A model generated the notes under the pieces. It had not been told where the DNA came from. It searched no databases and saw only the letters and a program-made list of their open reading frames with translations. A stretch of 64,000 nt of DNA. It comes from Sphingomonas sp. S2M10 (GTDB lineage Bacteria > Pseudomonadota > Alphaproteobacteria > Sphingomonadales > Sphingomonadaceae). Made by a program: the position numbers and the translations under genes. Position 1 is the first letter of the stretch. Every line of letters begins with the position of its first letter. The stretch spans positions 1 through 64,000 of the forward strand of contig NZ_JAAILI010000043.1 of NCBI RefSeq assembly GCF_012650175.1, in the 5' to 3' direction. Shown here piece after piece: positions 24,613 through 33,042 of the stretch.

Positions 24613-27600
24613 TCAGAACTTCACGCTCGCGGCGATCCGGGCGTAGCGCCCCAGAATGCCGGAGAAGTAGCTCGTCGTGCCACCACCGGCTGGTGCCGGA
24701 TAGGGCGGGCTCACGTCGAACACATTGTCGACGATCAGCTTCAGGCCGAACTGCTGGTTGACCCGCACGCCCAGCGTGGCGTTGATCATCCACCAATCCT
24801 TCACGCCCGCGATGTTGCGGGTGTTCGGCGCCTCGTCGAGATCATAGGCGCCCTTGCCGGTATATTGTGCCTGCACCAGTGCGTTGAAGCGGTCGCTCTC
24901 ATAGGTGAAGTTCGCCGTACCCGAGTGCCGGGGATAACCGATCTCGCCGGCGAAATGGTTGATGTCGCCGACGCCGACCTGCTGCTCCAGCTTGTCCCGG
25001 TAGAAATAGTTCACCGAGAGGCCCGCCACGCCGCTGCTCGACATGCCGAGGCGCGCAAGCGGCAGGCGATAGGCGGCGGTGACCGTCAGGCCTGCCGTCT
25101 CGTACGAAGAGGCGTTGTAATAGCCCTCCCGGATCAAGGTGATCTGACCGTCGGCATCGCGCGTCACGAGGCCGCAGAAGCTGTTGGGATAGGATGCCGA
25201 GTCGTAGCAGGCGTTGAGGATGTCGTCGCCGCCGAGCGAGACGATCGCCTGCTTCAGCCTGATGTCCACCCAGTCGACCGCGATCGTGAGGCTCTTGGCG
25301 AAGCGCGGCTGGATGATCGCGCCCGCCGTCCAGCTATTCGCCACTTCGTTGCGCAGACCCGGATTGCCCGAAACCGTCACCGGGATGGTGAAGTTGCTGT
25401 AGTCCGACTGGAAGTTGGCCGGGTCGATGCCTGCTGCGCGGCAATTGGCCTCGCGGACGGCCGGATTGGGGCCGCTCTGATAGCTATTGACGTCGCACGG
25501 ATCGGAACCGGTGTCGAACGCGCGCGAGGTCGGGTTGAACGCCTCGGTGATCGCCGGCGAGCGGATCGAGCGGGTATAATTGCCGCGGAAGGTCAGGTCC
25601 GAGATGAAGCCCAGGCGCCCGCCCGCGGTCCATGCCCAGTCGCCGCCCGACAGCGAATTGTCGACATAGCGGGCGGCACCGTCGAATTCGACCGTCTTCA
25701 GCCAGCTGAGGCCGTTCTTCGACGTAACGAACGGAATGACCAGCTCGCCAAAGGCTTCGTTGGTGTGGAAGCGGCCGCTCAGCGGATCAATCGGGATGGT
25801 ACGGCCATATTGTGTTCGCGTGCCGTCGCCATTGTCCTCTCCGTAATAGAAGCTGCCCGGATCGAACGAGGTCTTCTCACGGCGATGCTCATAGCCGGCT
25901 GAAATGCTGACGTCGTTGCCGAACAGCGTCGCCACGGCGCCGGTGATGTTGGCGTTGAACACCAGCTGCTCGTTGGTCGAAACCGGGCGCGCGATCGCGA
26001 AGATATAGTCCTTCGCTGCCTGGCTGGCCTGGCCGATGCCCAGAATGTTCAGCGGGGCGCAGGTCTTGCTGATCGTGTCGGCGGTGGAGTTCGTCACCCC
26101 CGGGCGGCAGGTAATGTTGCCATTGGCATCGCGCACCGCGTCGATGGCGTTGAAGAAGTTCCGGTTGTCCAGCTCGAAGTTGCGACCCTTGGTCTGCGAA
26201 CGGCCATAGTTGACCGACGCTTCCCAGTTGAAGCTGCGGCTGCCGACGCCCAAGTCGCCGGCGAGGCCGCCGACGAAACGATAGGTCTCGATGTTCGCCT
26301 CTGCGCGACCGGTGGTGAGATCGCTCAGCGCCCGGCCGACATAGAACTCGTTCTGCCCCGCAGGCAGCTGCGAAGCGATCGTGGCGCGGTCCGCAGCGCT
26401 CAGATACGGATTGTCGAGCGACACGATCAGGTTGCCGTCGGGCGTACCGGCAGCGTCGAACAGGCCGGTATTGTAGTTCGGCTGGTCGATCAGGTTCACG
26501 CCCTTGGTGTGCGTGTACCAGCCCTCGCCGAAGAAGCGCACATGGTCGGTGAATTCGTAGTTCAGCTGGGCGCTGGCGATGTAGCGCTCGGAATTGGTAA
26601 GCAGGTTGCTCTGCGCGGGCAGATCGAAGCCATTGCCGCCGCTGCTGATATAGCCCTGACGCAGGACGGTCCCGAGATCGAGCGGCACGAGCGTGCCGTT
26701 CGACCCGAACTGCAGATACTGGCCGGCCGCGTTGCGAATGCCGGAATCCTGCACGAAGACATCGTCGGCGACGAACGGTACGCCGCCTGCGGTGAAGGCG
26801 GAATAGCGCTGCTGCGGGTAGAGCAGGCGGCGGAACTGCGAATCTGCCTGCGGCGGCGTACCGAAGAAGTTGCCCTGCGCGGTGATCGCGCGATCGCTGG
26901 CAACGAGACCGGTGGTGTGATTATATTCACCCGACACCACGATGTTGCCGCGGCCGCCCGCGAAGTTCTTGCCCGCCAGCACGTTCAGCCGCGCCTCCGG
27001 CGCATCGCCCCGTTCGGAAATGCCGTACTGGCCGCCGAACTCGAGACCCTCGTAATCCTTCTTCAGGATGATGTTCACCGTCCCGGCGATTGCGTCCGAC
27101 CCGTAGATCGGCGCGCCGCCCACGGCGACCGTCTCGATCCGCTGGACGAGGGTGGTCGGGATGTTGTTCAGATCGACCTGCGTGCCCGGATTCACCGGAC
27201 CGAAGATGCTGGCCGTGTTCGACGAAACGAAGCGTCGACCGTTGACCAGCACCAGCGTGCGCTGCGTGCCCAGACCGAAGAAGTCCACGAAGGTTTGCGA
27301 CGGGCCGAACGACGACTGCGCACCCACGGAGCTGTTGCCGGGAGGGCCGAAAGCTGGGATTTCCCGCAGCGCCTGACCGACATTGGTGTAGCCTCGCGAT
27401 TCGATCTGCGCAGCGCCGACGACCTGCGTCGGCTGCACCGTATCGAACTCCGGGCGGGCGATGCGCGACCCGGTAACGACAATCTCCGCAGGCTCCTGTG
27501 CCTGCGCGGCCGGCGCTGCAGGTGCTGCGGTCTGATCCGTCTGCGCGAATGCAGCCTGTGCCGCGATCATTGCAGCAAGCGACGCGGTCAGCTTCAGGCC

Positions 27601-27630
27601 GCCGTGGCGACCGCAACCAGTGAAACGCAT
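24613..27630 (-). CDS. TonB-dependent outer-membrane receptor
   Basis: This outer-membrane receptor of 1005 residues has a signal peptide (LTASLAAMIAAQAAFAQ, cut after about residue 30) and an Ala/Pro linker. The TonB box is EIVVTGSRI, followed by the plug domain (VLVNGRRF, IPTTLVQRIETVAVGGAPIY) and a 22-strand barrel ending in ASVKF, with terminal Phe. It takes up a large substrate using TonB energy. Substrate cannot be told, and the family in sphingomonads includes many glycan and peptide receptors. ATG 27630 was chosen because AGAAGGGG precedes it and the signal peptide starts there. The gene is solitary and has its own terminator. Confidence 0.9.
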   Translation of the reverse strand: MRFTGCGRHGGLKLTASLAAMIAAQAAFAQTDQTAAPAAPAAQAQEPAEIVVTGSRIARPEFDTVQPTQVVGAAQIESRGYTNVGQALREIPAFGPPGNSSVGAQSSFGPSQTFVDFFGLGTQRTLVLVNGRRFVSSNTASIFGPVNPGTQVDLNNIPTTLVQRIETVAVGGAPIYGSDAIAGTVNIILKKDYEGLEFGGQYGISERGDAPEARLNVLAGKNFAGGRGNIVVSGEYNHTTGLVASDRAITAQGNFFGTPPQADSQFRRLLYPQQRYSAFTAGGVPFVADDVFVQDSGIRNAAGQYLQFGSNGTLVPLDLGTVLRQGYISSGGNGFDLPAQSNLLTNSERYIASAQLNYEFTDHVRFFGEGWYTHTKGVNLIDQPNYNTGLFDAAGTPDGNLIVSLDNPYLSAADRATIASQLPAGQNEFYVGRALSDLTTGRAEANIETYRFVGGLAGDLGVGSRSFNWEASVNYGRSQTKGRNFELDNRNFFNAIDAVRDANGNITCRPGVTNSTADTISKTCAPLNILGIGQASQAAKDYIFAIARPVSTNEQLVFNANITGAVATLFGNDVSISAGYEHRREKTSFDPGSFYYGEDNGDGTRTQYGRTIPIDPLSGRFHTNEAFGELVIPFVTSKNGLSWLKTVEFDGAARYVDNSLSGGDWAWTAGGRLGFISDLTFRGNYTRSIRSPAITEAFNPTSRAFDTGSDPCDVNSYQSGPNPAVREANCRAAGIDPANFQSDYSNFTIPVTVSGNPGLRNEVANSWTAGAIIQPRFAKSLTIAVDWVDIRLKQAIVSLGGDDILNACYDSASYPNSFCGLVTRDADGQITLIREGYYNASSYETAGLTVTAAYRLPLARLGMSSSGVAGLSVNYFYRDKLEQQVGVGDINHFAGEIGYPRHSGTANFTYESDRFNALVQAQYTGKGAYDLDEAPNTRNIAGVKDWWMINATLGVRVNQQFGLKLIVDNVFDVSPPYPAPAGGGTTSYFSGILGRYARIAASVKF

Positions 27631-27831
27631 ATCTACCCCTTCTACGGACATCCTTATGACTTCGGTGGAGGACATGGGCGCGTCCCCCATTTTGCCGATG
27701 TGTCCGAATCGCTTCCATCCGGCGTCCGCACGTCGCGAAGGCAGTCATGGCAGAAATGTTACACCGTTTTCAGAACGGTATGTGACATTGGCGCAACAGC
27801 GACGACGCAATATTGCACGAACTTGCAAACG

Positions 27832-27867
27832 AAATGGCCGCCCCCTCGCGGGGACGGCCATTTTTTT
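27832..27867. terminator. Intrinsic terminator, probably for ahcY
   Basis: AAATGGCCG (27832-27840) and CGGCCATTT (27855-27863) form a stem with an inner CCCC/GGGG helix. A run of seven T lies on the plus side and a run of seven A on the other. It sits 20 nt after the ahcY stop. The longest T-run is on the strand opposite to ahcY, so termination may work both ways. The remaining 200 bp (27631-27831) hold the receptor promoter region, where I see no clear motif. Confidence 0.7.
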
Positions 27868-27886
27868 GCGGCAAGATCTGTGCAGA

Positions 27887-29290
27887 TCAGTAGCGATAAT
27901 GATCAGGCTTGAACGGCCCTTCCACCGGCACGCCGATATACGCCGCCTGCTTCTCGCTGAGCTTCGACAGCGCGACGCCCAGCTTCTCGAGGTGCAGTGC
28001 TGCGACCTTCTCGTCGAGGTGCTTCGGCAGGACGTAGACTTCGTTCTTGTAGTTCTCGCCCTTGGTCCAGAGCTCAATCTGCGCCAGCGTCTGGTTGGTG
28101 AAGCTGGCCGACATCACGAAGCTCGGGTGGCCGGTGGCGCAGCCCAGGTTCACCAGGCGGCCCTTGGCGAGCACGATGATCTGCTTGCCGTCGGGGAACT
28201 CGACCAGATCGGTGCCGGGCTTCACTTCGGTCCACTTGTAGTTCGACAGCGCCGAGATCTGGATCTCGCTGTCGAAGTGGCCGATGTTGCAGACGATCGA
28301 CATCGGCTTCATCGCCTTCATGTGATCGGCGGTGATCACGTCGGCGTTACCCGTGGCGGTCACGAAGATGTCGGCGCGCTTGACGGCCTCGTCCATGGTG
28401 ACGACCTCGAAGCCTTCCATCGCCGCCTGCAGCGCGCAGATCGGATCGATTTCGGTCACGAGCACGCGGGCGCCGCCGTTGCGCAAGCTCTGGGCCGAGC
28501 CCTTGCCGACGTCACCGAAGCCGGCGACCGCGGCGACCTTGCCGGCGAGCATCACGTCGGTGGCGCGACGGATCGCGTCGACCAGCGATTCCTTGCAGCC
28601 ATAGAGGTTGTCGAACTTCGACTTGGTGACGCTGTCGTTGACGTTGATCGCCGGGAACGGCAGCTCGCCCTTCTTGGCGATCTCGTACAGGCGGTGCACG
28701 CCGGTGGTGGTCTCTTCCGAGACGCCCTTCAGGTTCTTGACCGTCTCGGTCAGATAGCCCGGATACTTGGCGATGAACGCCTTGAGCGCGCGCTGGAACT
28801 CAACTTCCTCGTCATTCTCCGGCTCGCCCAGCGTCGCGCCGGCTTCGAGCTTGGCGCCCCATAGCGCGAACATGGTGGCGTCGCCGCCGTCGTCGAGGAT
28901 GATGTTGGCGGTGGTGCCGTCACCGTCGGCGCCCCAGTTGAAGATGTCGCCGACATAGTCCCAATATTCGGCCAGGCTCTCGCCCTTCACCGCGAACACC
29001 GGCACGCCGGTCGCGGCGATGGCGGCGGCAGCGTGGTCCTGCGTCGAGAAGATGTTGCAGGTCGCCCAGCGGACCTGCGCGCCGAGCGCGGTCAGCGTCT
29101 CGATCAGCACCGCGGTCTGGATCGTCATGTGCAGCGAACCGGTGATGCGCGCGCCCTTGAGCGGCTGCGATGCGCCGAATTCCTTGCGGAGCGCCATCAG
29201 GCCGGGCATCTCGGTCTCGGCGATGTTGATCTCGGCGCGGCCGAAATCGGCGAGGGCGATGTCCTTGATGACATAGTCGTTCTTAGCCAC
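27887..29290 (-). CDS. ahcY: S-adenosylhomocysteine hydrolase
   Basis: This 467-residue enzyme splits S-adenosylhomocysteine to adenosine and homocysteine, and so relieves product inhibition of methyltransferases. The NAD-binding loop [16 protein letters not shown], the active-site region [16 protein letters not shown] and the C-terminal [10 protein letters not shown] are all present. The start is GTG 29290 with GGAGAAG upstream. A palindrome 100 nt upstream may be a repressor site. The adenosine released could feed the purine genes in this window. Identification is certain. Confidence 0.97.
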   Translation of the reverse strand: MAKNDYVIKDIALADFGRAEINIAETEMPGLMALRKEFGASQPLKGARITGSLHMTIQTAVLIETLTALGAQVRWATCNIFSTQDHAAAAIAATGVPVFAVKGESLAEYWDYVGDIFNWGADGDGTTANIILDDGGDATMFALWGAKLEAGATLGEPENDEEVEFQRALKAFIAKYPGYLTETVKNLKGVSEETTTGVHRLYEIAKKGELPFPAINVNDSVTKSKFDNLYGCKESLVDAIRRATDVMLAGKVAAVAGFGDVGKGSAQSLRNGGARVLVTEIDPICALQAAMEGFEVVTMDEAVKRADIFVTATGNADVITADHMKAMKPMSIVCNIGHFDSEIQISALSNYKWTEVKPGTDLVEFPDGKQIIVLAKGRLVNLGCATGHPSFVMSASFTNQTLAQIELWTKGENYKNEVYVLPKHLDEKVAALHLEKLGVALSKLSEKQAAYIGVPVEGPFKPDHYRY

Positions 29291-29389
29291 GGGCTGCTTC
29301 TCCAGTTGCAGGCAAATGCTGGCGCGCCGGGACTCCTCCCGGCCGCATGGGTGCGCCCCTAGCCGCTTCGGATCAGAGGCGCAATGTTA

Positions 29390-29409
29390 ATATAAAGATA
29401 TCTTTATAT
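29390..29409. promoter_or_regulatory. 20-bp perfect palindrome upstream of ahcY, operator candidate
   Basis: The sequence ATATAAAGATATCTTTATAT is its own reverse complement and stands out as AT-only-like sequence in GC-rich DNA. It lies 100 nt before the ahcY start, at promoter distance. Such sites resemble those bound by ArsR-family SahR regulators, which sense S-adenosylhomocysteine and control ahcY and methionine genes in proteobacteria. The regulator itself is not in the window. Link to SahR is from memory of the family. Confidence 0.6.
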
Positions 29410-29424
29410 GCCGTTCGGGCGAAT

Positions 29425-29997
29425 TCAAGCGGTGCCCGTGCTATTTGCCAGCAGTCGCGGATCGATGCCTGCGCCGACAAAGCCTTCGGCCCAGCGCTCG
29501 TACACATCGGTGTCGTAGAGCAGGCCGATATCGGCGGGCGTGTTGAACCAGCCGTGCCGCGTCAGTTCGGTTTCCAGCTGCCCCTCACCCCAACCGGCAT
29601 AGCCGAGCGCGACCAGCCAGCGGCTGGGGCCCTTCCCTTCGGCGATGGCGCGCAGCACGTCGATGGTGCCGGAGAGCTGCCAGCGCCCGGCGACGTCGAT
29701 CGTGTCCTGCCCGCTCCAGTCGGCGGAGTGCAGCACGAAGCCGCGGCGCGGCTCGACAGGCCCGCCGAAATGCACCGGCACGTCGGGCACCTCGCCGGGA
29801 TCGATCTCGAACTGCTCCAGCAGATCGTGCAGTCCCAGTCCCTCGATCGTCGCGCCGATGCCGATGCCGAGCGCGCCTTCGACATCGTGCGCGCACATCG
29901 CGATTACCGCCCGTTCGAAGCGCGGGTCGCCGATGCCGGGCATCGCAAGCAGGAATTGGCCAGTGAGGGAAGGCGTCGAATCCATGCGGTCCACCAT
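29425..29997 (-). CDS. YqgE/AlgH-family protein
   Basis: This 190-residue member of the UPF0301 (YqgE/AlgH) family shows the family features TGQFLLAMPGIGDPRFERAVI at the N-terminus, FGGPVEPRRGFVLHS in the middle and LGYAGWGEGQLETEL further on. Biochemical function is not established. In Pseudomonas AlgH affects alginate regulation. ATG 29997 is preceded by GGGAG. A second ATG lies four codons later (29985). The gene is upstream of ahcY on the same strand, but the palindrome between them suggests a separate promoter for ahcY. It diverges from the peroxiredoxin gene. Confidence 0.85.
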   Translation of the reverse strand: MVDRMDSTPSLTGQFLLAMPGIGDPRFERAVIAMCAHDVEGALGIGIGATIEGLGLHDLLEQFEIDPGEVPDVPVHFGGPVEPRRGFVLHSADWSGQDTIDVAGRWQLSGTIDVLRAIAEGKGPSRWLVALGYAGWGEGQLETELTRHGWFNTPADIGLLYDTDVYERWAEGFVGAGIDPRLLANSTGTA

Positions 29998-30099
29998 ATC
30001 GTTTGCACTCCCTACGGGCCACGCTTGAATTTGTTGCGAGGGATGCGATGGAGGCGCGGCGGCCTTGGGGCCGCAGGATTCGCACAAGGAGAGAGCAGC

Positions 30100-30582
30100 A
30101 TGACGATCCAGACCGGCGACCGCATCCCCGACGCCACGCTCGTCAAGGTCACCGCCGAGGGGCCGGACCAGGTCGAGGCCCCCGCCTATTTCGCCGGCCG
30201 CAAGGTTGCGCTGTTCTCGGTTCCCGGCGCCTTTACCCCCACCTGCTCGGCCAAGCACCTGCCGGGCTTTGTCGAGAAGGCGGAGGAGATCAAGGCCAAG
30301 GGCGTCGACGAGATCGCCTGCACCGCGGTCAACGACTTTTTCGTGATGAAGGCTTGGGGCGAGGCCAATGGCGTAGCCGACAAGGTGACGATGCTGGCGG
30401 ACGGCAATGGCGGCTTTGTCGAAGCGCTTGGCCTTACCATGGACGGTTCGGCCTTTGGCCTCGGCACGCGCGGCCAGCGCTTCGCGATGATCGTCAACGA
30501 CGGGGTTGTCGAGCAGATGTTCGTCGAGGCGCCCGGCGCGTTCGAGGTGAGCTCGGCCGACTATGTGCTGAGCAAGCTCTGA
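30100..30582 (+). CDS. Peroxiredoxin, Prx5 type
   Basis: This 160-residue thiol peroxidase reduces hydrogen peroxide and alkyl peroxides. The peroxidatic Cys is in PGAFTPTCSAKHLPGF, as in the Prx5 subfamily. AVNDFFVMKAWG and GLGTRGQRFAMIV are typical later motifs. A second Cys (EIACTAV) lies in the middle and may resolve the disulfide. Reductant is unknown: thioredoxin or glutaredoxin. ATG 30100 follows AAGGAGAG. It diverges from the yqgE-like gene and is followed by a dispersed repeat. Confidence 0.9.
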   Translation: MTIQTGDRIPDATLVKVTAEGPDQVEAPAYFAGRKVALFSVPGAFTPTCSAKHLPGFVEKAEEIKAKGVDEIACTAVNDFFVMKAWGEANGVADKVTMLADGNGGFVEALGLTMDGSAFGLGTRGQRFAMIVNDGVVEQMFVEAPGAFEVSSADYVLSKL

Positions 30583-30617
30583 TCGCGGGCGAGCGCGAAC
30601 GACGCCTCCATCTCCAT

Positions 30618-30713
30618 CGTCATTCCCGCGAAGGCGGCAATCCATTTGCCAGGATGTCTCGGCAGGCGCCGTGACGGCACCATGGATGGATCCCCGCCGT
30701 CGCGGGGATGACG
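30618..30713. repeat. Dispersed inverted-repeat element (CGTCATTCCCGCG type)
   Basis: The outer arms 30618-30645 and 30686-30713 are inverted copies matching at 24 of 28 positions, with about 40 nt between. The core, CGTCATTCCCGCGAAGGCGG, is the intergenic repeat seen in many proteobacteria, whose arms flank ATCCAT. It lies between the peroxiredoxin and amn genes. It may act as a REP-like or small non-autonomous element. Confidence 0.7.
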
Positions 30714-30773
30714 ATCGGAATGGGGGACAGCGCCGCCGACCCATTGCCCCTTTTCCGCCCCCCCGACTTGCCA

Positions 30774-30809
30774 GAGTCATCTTCCGCGCTTAGCGGTGGA
30801 AGATGACTC
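30774..30809 (+). promoter_or_regulatory. Hairpin enclosing the ribosome-binding site and start codon of amn
   Basis: GAGTCATCTTCC (30774-30785) is a perfect 12-bp complement of GGAAGATGACTC (30798-30809). The right arm contains the GGAAG ribosome-binding site and ATG 30803. The inner bases can pair further (GC and CG pairs around a TTA loop, with one bulge). If transcription begins upstream of 30774, translation of amn would be blocked until the stem opens. If it begins inside, the repeat may be an operator instead. Confidence 0.6.
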
Positions 30810-32239
30810 AAGCCTCCGATATCGTCGCCGATCTGGATCGGCTCTATCGCGCCTCGGTCGAACGACTGCAGCAGGCGCTCAACCGCTACATCACCGACGG
30901 CACCACGCCGGACCCCGAGACCCGGACCGACGGCAGTTTCTCCTATCCGGAGCTGCGCGTCACCTATCGTGGCGGCGTCCACAAGCCGATCCCGCGCCGG
31001 TCGTTCGGCCGCCTTGTCGAGGCGGGCGACTATCGCATCACGGTAACGCGTCCCGCGATGTTCGCCGACTATCTTACCGAGCAGCTGACCTTCCTCATCG
31101 AGGATTATGACGTCGAGGTTCACGCGGTCACCGGGCGCCAGGAAATTCCCTTCCCCTATGTGCTCGATCCCAACACGATCCTCAGCCTGGACGACATCTC
31201 CGCGACCGAGCTCGGCCGGCACTTCCCGGCAACCGAGCTCTCGCATATCGGCGACGAGATCGCCGACGGTATCTGGATCAGCCAGGACGAGACCCGGCCG
31301 CTGGCGCTGTTCGATGCGCTGCGCACCGATTTCTCGCTGGCGCGGCTGAAGCACTATACCGGCACGCCGGTCGAGCATTTCCAGCAATATATCCTGTTCA
31401 CCAACTATCACCGCTATGTCGACGAGTTCGTCCGCTGGGCCTGTGCGCAGCTGGGGCCGGACAGCCGTTTCACCGGCGTGTCGGGCGCGGGCGGGATCGT
31501 CATCGAGGACCCTGCGGATGCCGACCGGCTGGTCAGCGACGGCGCATGGCGGCGGCACCAGATGCCGGCCTATCACCTGATGGCGGAGGGTCGCACCGGC
31601 ATCACGCTGGTCAATATCGGCGTGGGGCCCTCCAACGCCAAGACGATCACCGATCACCTCGCGGTCATCCGCCCGGAGGCGTGGCTGATGATCGGCCATT
31701 GCGGCGGCCTGCGCCCGAGCCAGCGGATCGGCGACTATGTGCTCGCCCATGCCTATCTGCGCGACGACCACATCATGGACGACGTGCTGCCGCCGGAGAT
31801 CCCCATCCCCGCCATCGCCGAGGTGCAGCAGGCACTGGCCCGCGCGGCGGAAACCGTCTCCGGCCAATCCGAGGACGAGCTGAAGCAGCGCCTGCGCACC
31901 GGCACGATCGTCACCACCGACGACCGCAACTGGGAGCTGCGCTATTCGCAGTCCGCGCTGCGCTTCTCGCTGAGCCGCGCGGTGGGTGTCGACATGGAGT
32001 CGGCGACGCTGGCGGCGCAGGGCTATCGCTTCCGCGTGCCCTATGGGACGCTGCTCTGCGTCTCGGACAAGCCGCTGCACGGCGAGCTCAAGCTGCCTGG
32101 CCAGGCCAACCGCTTCTACGAGCGGGCGATCGCCGAGCATCTCAAGATCGGCATCGAAGCCTGCGAAGAATTGCGCCGCGAAGGCGCCAAGCTGCACAGC
32201 CGCAAGCTGCGCGCCTTCAACGAGCCGCCGTTCCGGTGA
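30803..32239 (+). CDS. amn: AMP nucleosidase
   Basis: This 478-residue enzyme splits AMP into adenine and ribose-5-phosphate and regulates the adenylate pool. The N-terminal regulatory domain (about 1-170) contains SYPELRVTYRG. The C-terminal nucleoside-phosphorylase-like domain carries NIGVGPSNAKTITDHLAV, MIGHCGGLRPSQ and VDMESATLAAQGYRF. The ATG is inside a strong hairpin. The adenine released could go to the adenine deaminase encoded at 4787. The gene ends in a repeat-rich intergenic region before a convergent gene. The assignment is firm. Confidence 0.95.
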   Translation: MTQASDIVADLDRLYRASVERLQQALNRYITDGTTPDPETRTDGSFSYPELRVTYRGGVHKPIPRRSFGRLVEAGDYRITVTRPAMFADYLTEQLTFLIEDYDVEVHAVTGRQEIPFPYVLDPNTILSLDDISATELGRHFPATELSHIGDEIADGIWISQDETRPLALFDALRTDFSLARLKHYTGTPVEHFQQYILFTNYHRYVDEFVRWACAQLGPDSRFTGVSGAGGIVIEDPADADRLVSDGAWRRHQMPAYHLMAEGRTGITLVNIGVGPSNAKTITDHLAVIRPEAWLMIGHCGGLRPSQRIGDYVLAHAYLRDDHIMDDVLPPEIPIPAIAEVQQALARAAETVSGQSEDELKQRLRTGTIVTTDDRNWELRYSQSALRFSLSRAVGVDMESATLAAQGYRFRVPYGTLLCVSDKPLHGELKLPGQANRFYERAIAEHLKIGIEACEELRREGAKLHSRKLRAFNEPPFR

Positions 32240-32412
32240 TTTTTGAAATCCTCGCCCCGCGAGGGGAGAGGATAGCGGAGCTTGGCGCGCAAGCGCCTAG
32301 CGGAGCTTGGAGAGGGGCGGGCGGCGCGAAGCGCCGCTAAACAGGCCCCTCTCCCTCCCACTGCCTTCGGCAGCGGGCCCCTCCCTCTCCCCGATGGGGA
32401 GAGGTTTGCAGA
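32240..32412. repeat. REP-rich intergenic region between convergent genes
   Basis: This 173-bp spacer contains a 13-bp direct repeat TAGCGGAGCTTGG (32273-32285 and 32298-32310), and GGAGAGGGGC matched by an inverted GCCCCTCTCC. It also has small hairpins such as GGCGCTTCGC-like arms and CCCCTCTCC/GGGGAGAGG motifs. Such purine/pyrimidine-strand-biased elements are common in sphingomonad intergenic DNA. It may terminate amn and the GNAT gene. Confidence 0.5.
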
Positions 32413-32928
32413 TCAGAACACCGTTTCGAGCAGCACCACGCTGGGATCGCCCTCGACCTCGCGCGCGACGAACCCCATTTCGCGCTCCAGCTCGATCGCC
32501 AGATGGTTCTCGCGGCTCTCGATCGACTGCAGCCGCTTCACGCCGCGCGCCTTGGCTTCGCCGGTGATATAGTTGAGCAGGCTCCAACCCACCCCCTGCC
32601 CCTTGCGGTCGGCGCGGATCGAGATCGCCACTTCGGCGGTCTCCATCGTGTCGTCACAGGCAAGCATCCCCGATCCGACCAGTTCGCCCTCGGCGGTGAA
32701 CGCCAGATAGCTCTCGGTCTGGTGGTGATCGACGTCGATGAGCGCCTTGGCCTGATGCGGCTGGAGTTGGGGGCTCGCCGTGAAGAAGCGAAACCGGCGA
32801 TCATCGTTCGAGACGTGGTCAAAAAAGTCTTTCAGCAGCGCCTCGTCGTCGGGACGCACGGTACGCACGTCGATGACGAGCCCGGAGCGGGTCGGCAGCT
32901 GGACAGGCTCGGCGGTGGTCGCGGTCAT
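32413..32928 (-). CDS. GNAT-family N-acetyltransferase
   Basis: This 171-residue acetyltransferase has the N-terminal block VRTVRPDDEALLKDFFDHV and the acetyl-CoA loop RADRKGQGVGWSLLNYI, which fits the Q/RxxGxG/A motif. LQSIESRENHLAIELEREMGF follows. The sequence pattern resembles the PatZ/Pka-type GNAT domain and other stand-alone acetyltransferases that act on proteins or small molecules. Substrate unknown. ATG 32928 was chosen for the GGAGA before it. The frame extends to 33009 without family support. Confidence 0.75.
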   Translation of the reverse strand: MTATTAEPVQLPTRSGLVIDVRTVRPDDEALLKDFFDHVSNDDRRFRFFTASPQLQPHQAKALIDVDHHQTESYLAFTAEGELVGSGMLACDDTMETAEVAISIRADRKGQGVGWSLLNYITGEAKARGVKRLQSIESRENHLAIELEREMGFVAREVEGDPSVVLLETVF

Positions 32929-33042
32929 GACGAAATCTCCCGGTGTTGCTGCCTCGCCCGTACCATGGCGGGCCGGATCGGCCATCCGTAAACGCCCGAT
33001 GGCTGGCAATTTCCGCGAAAAGGCCTATGTGCGCCAACGATC

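Noticed and set aside
22236..24761. 841-codon plus-strand frame over divL
   Set aside because: It is antisense to a protein with clear DHp and HATPase motifs, with no domain of its own.
29291..29389. Possible SAH riboswitch in the ahcY leader
   Set aside because: A small CCGGG/CCCGG hairpin exists, but I could not recognise the conserved core of a SAH or SAM-II riboswitch. A covariance-model (Infernal) search would decide.
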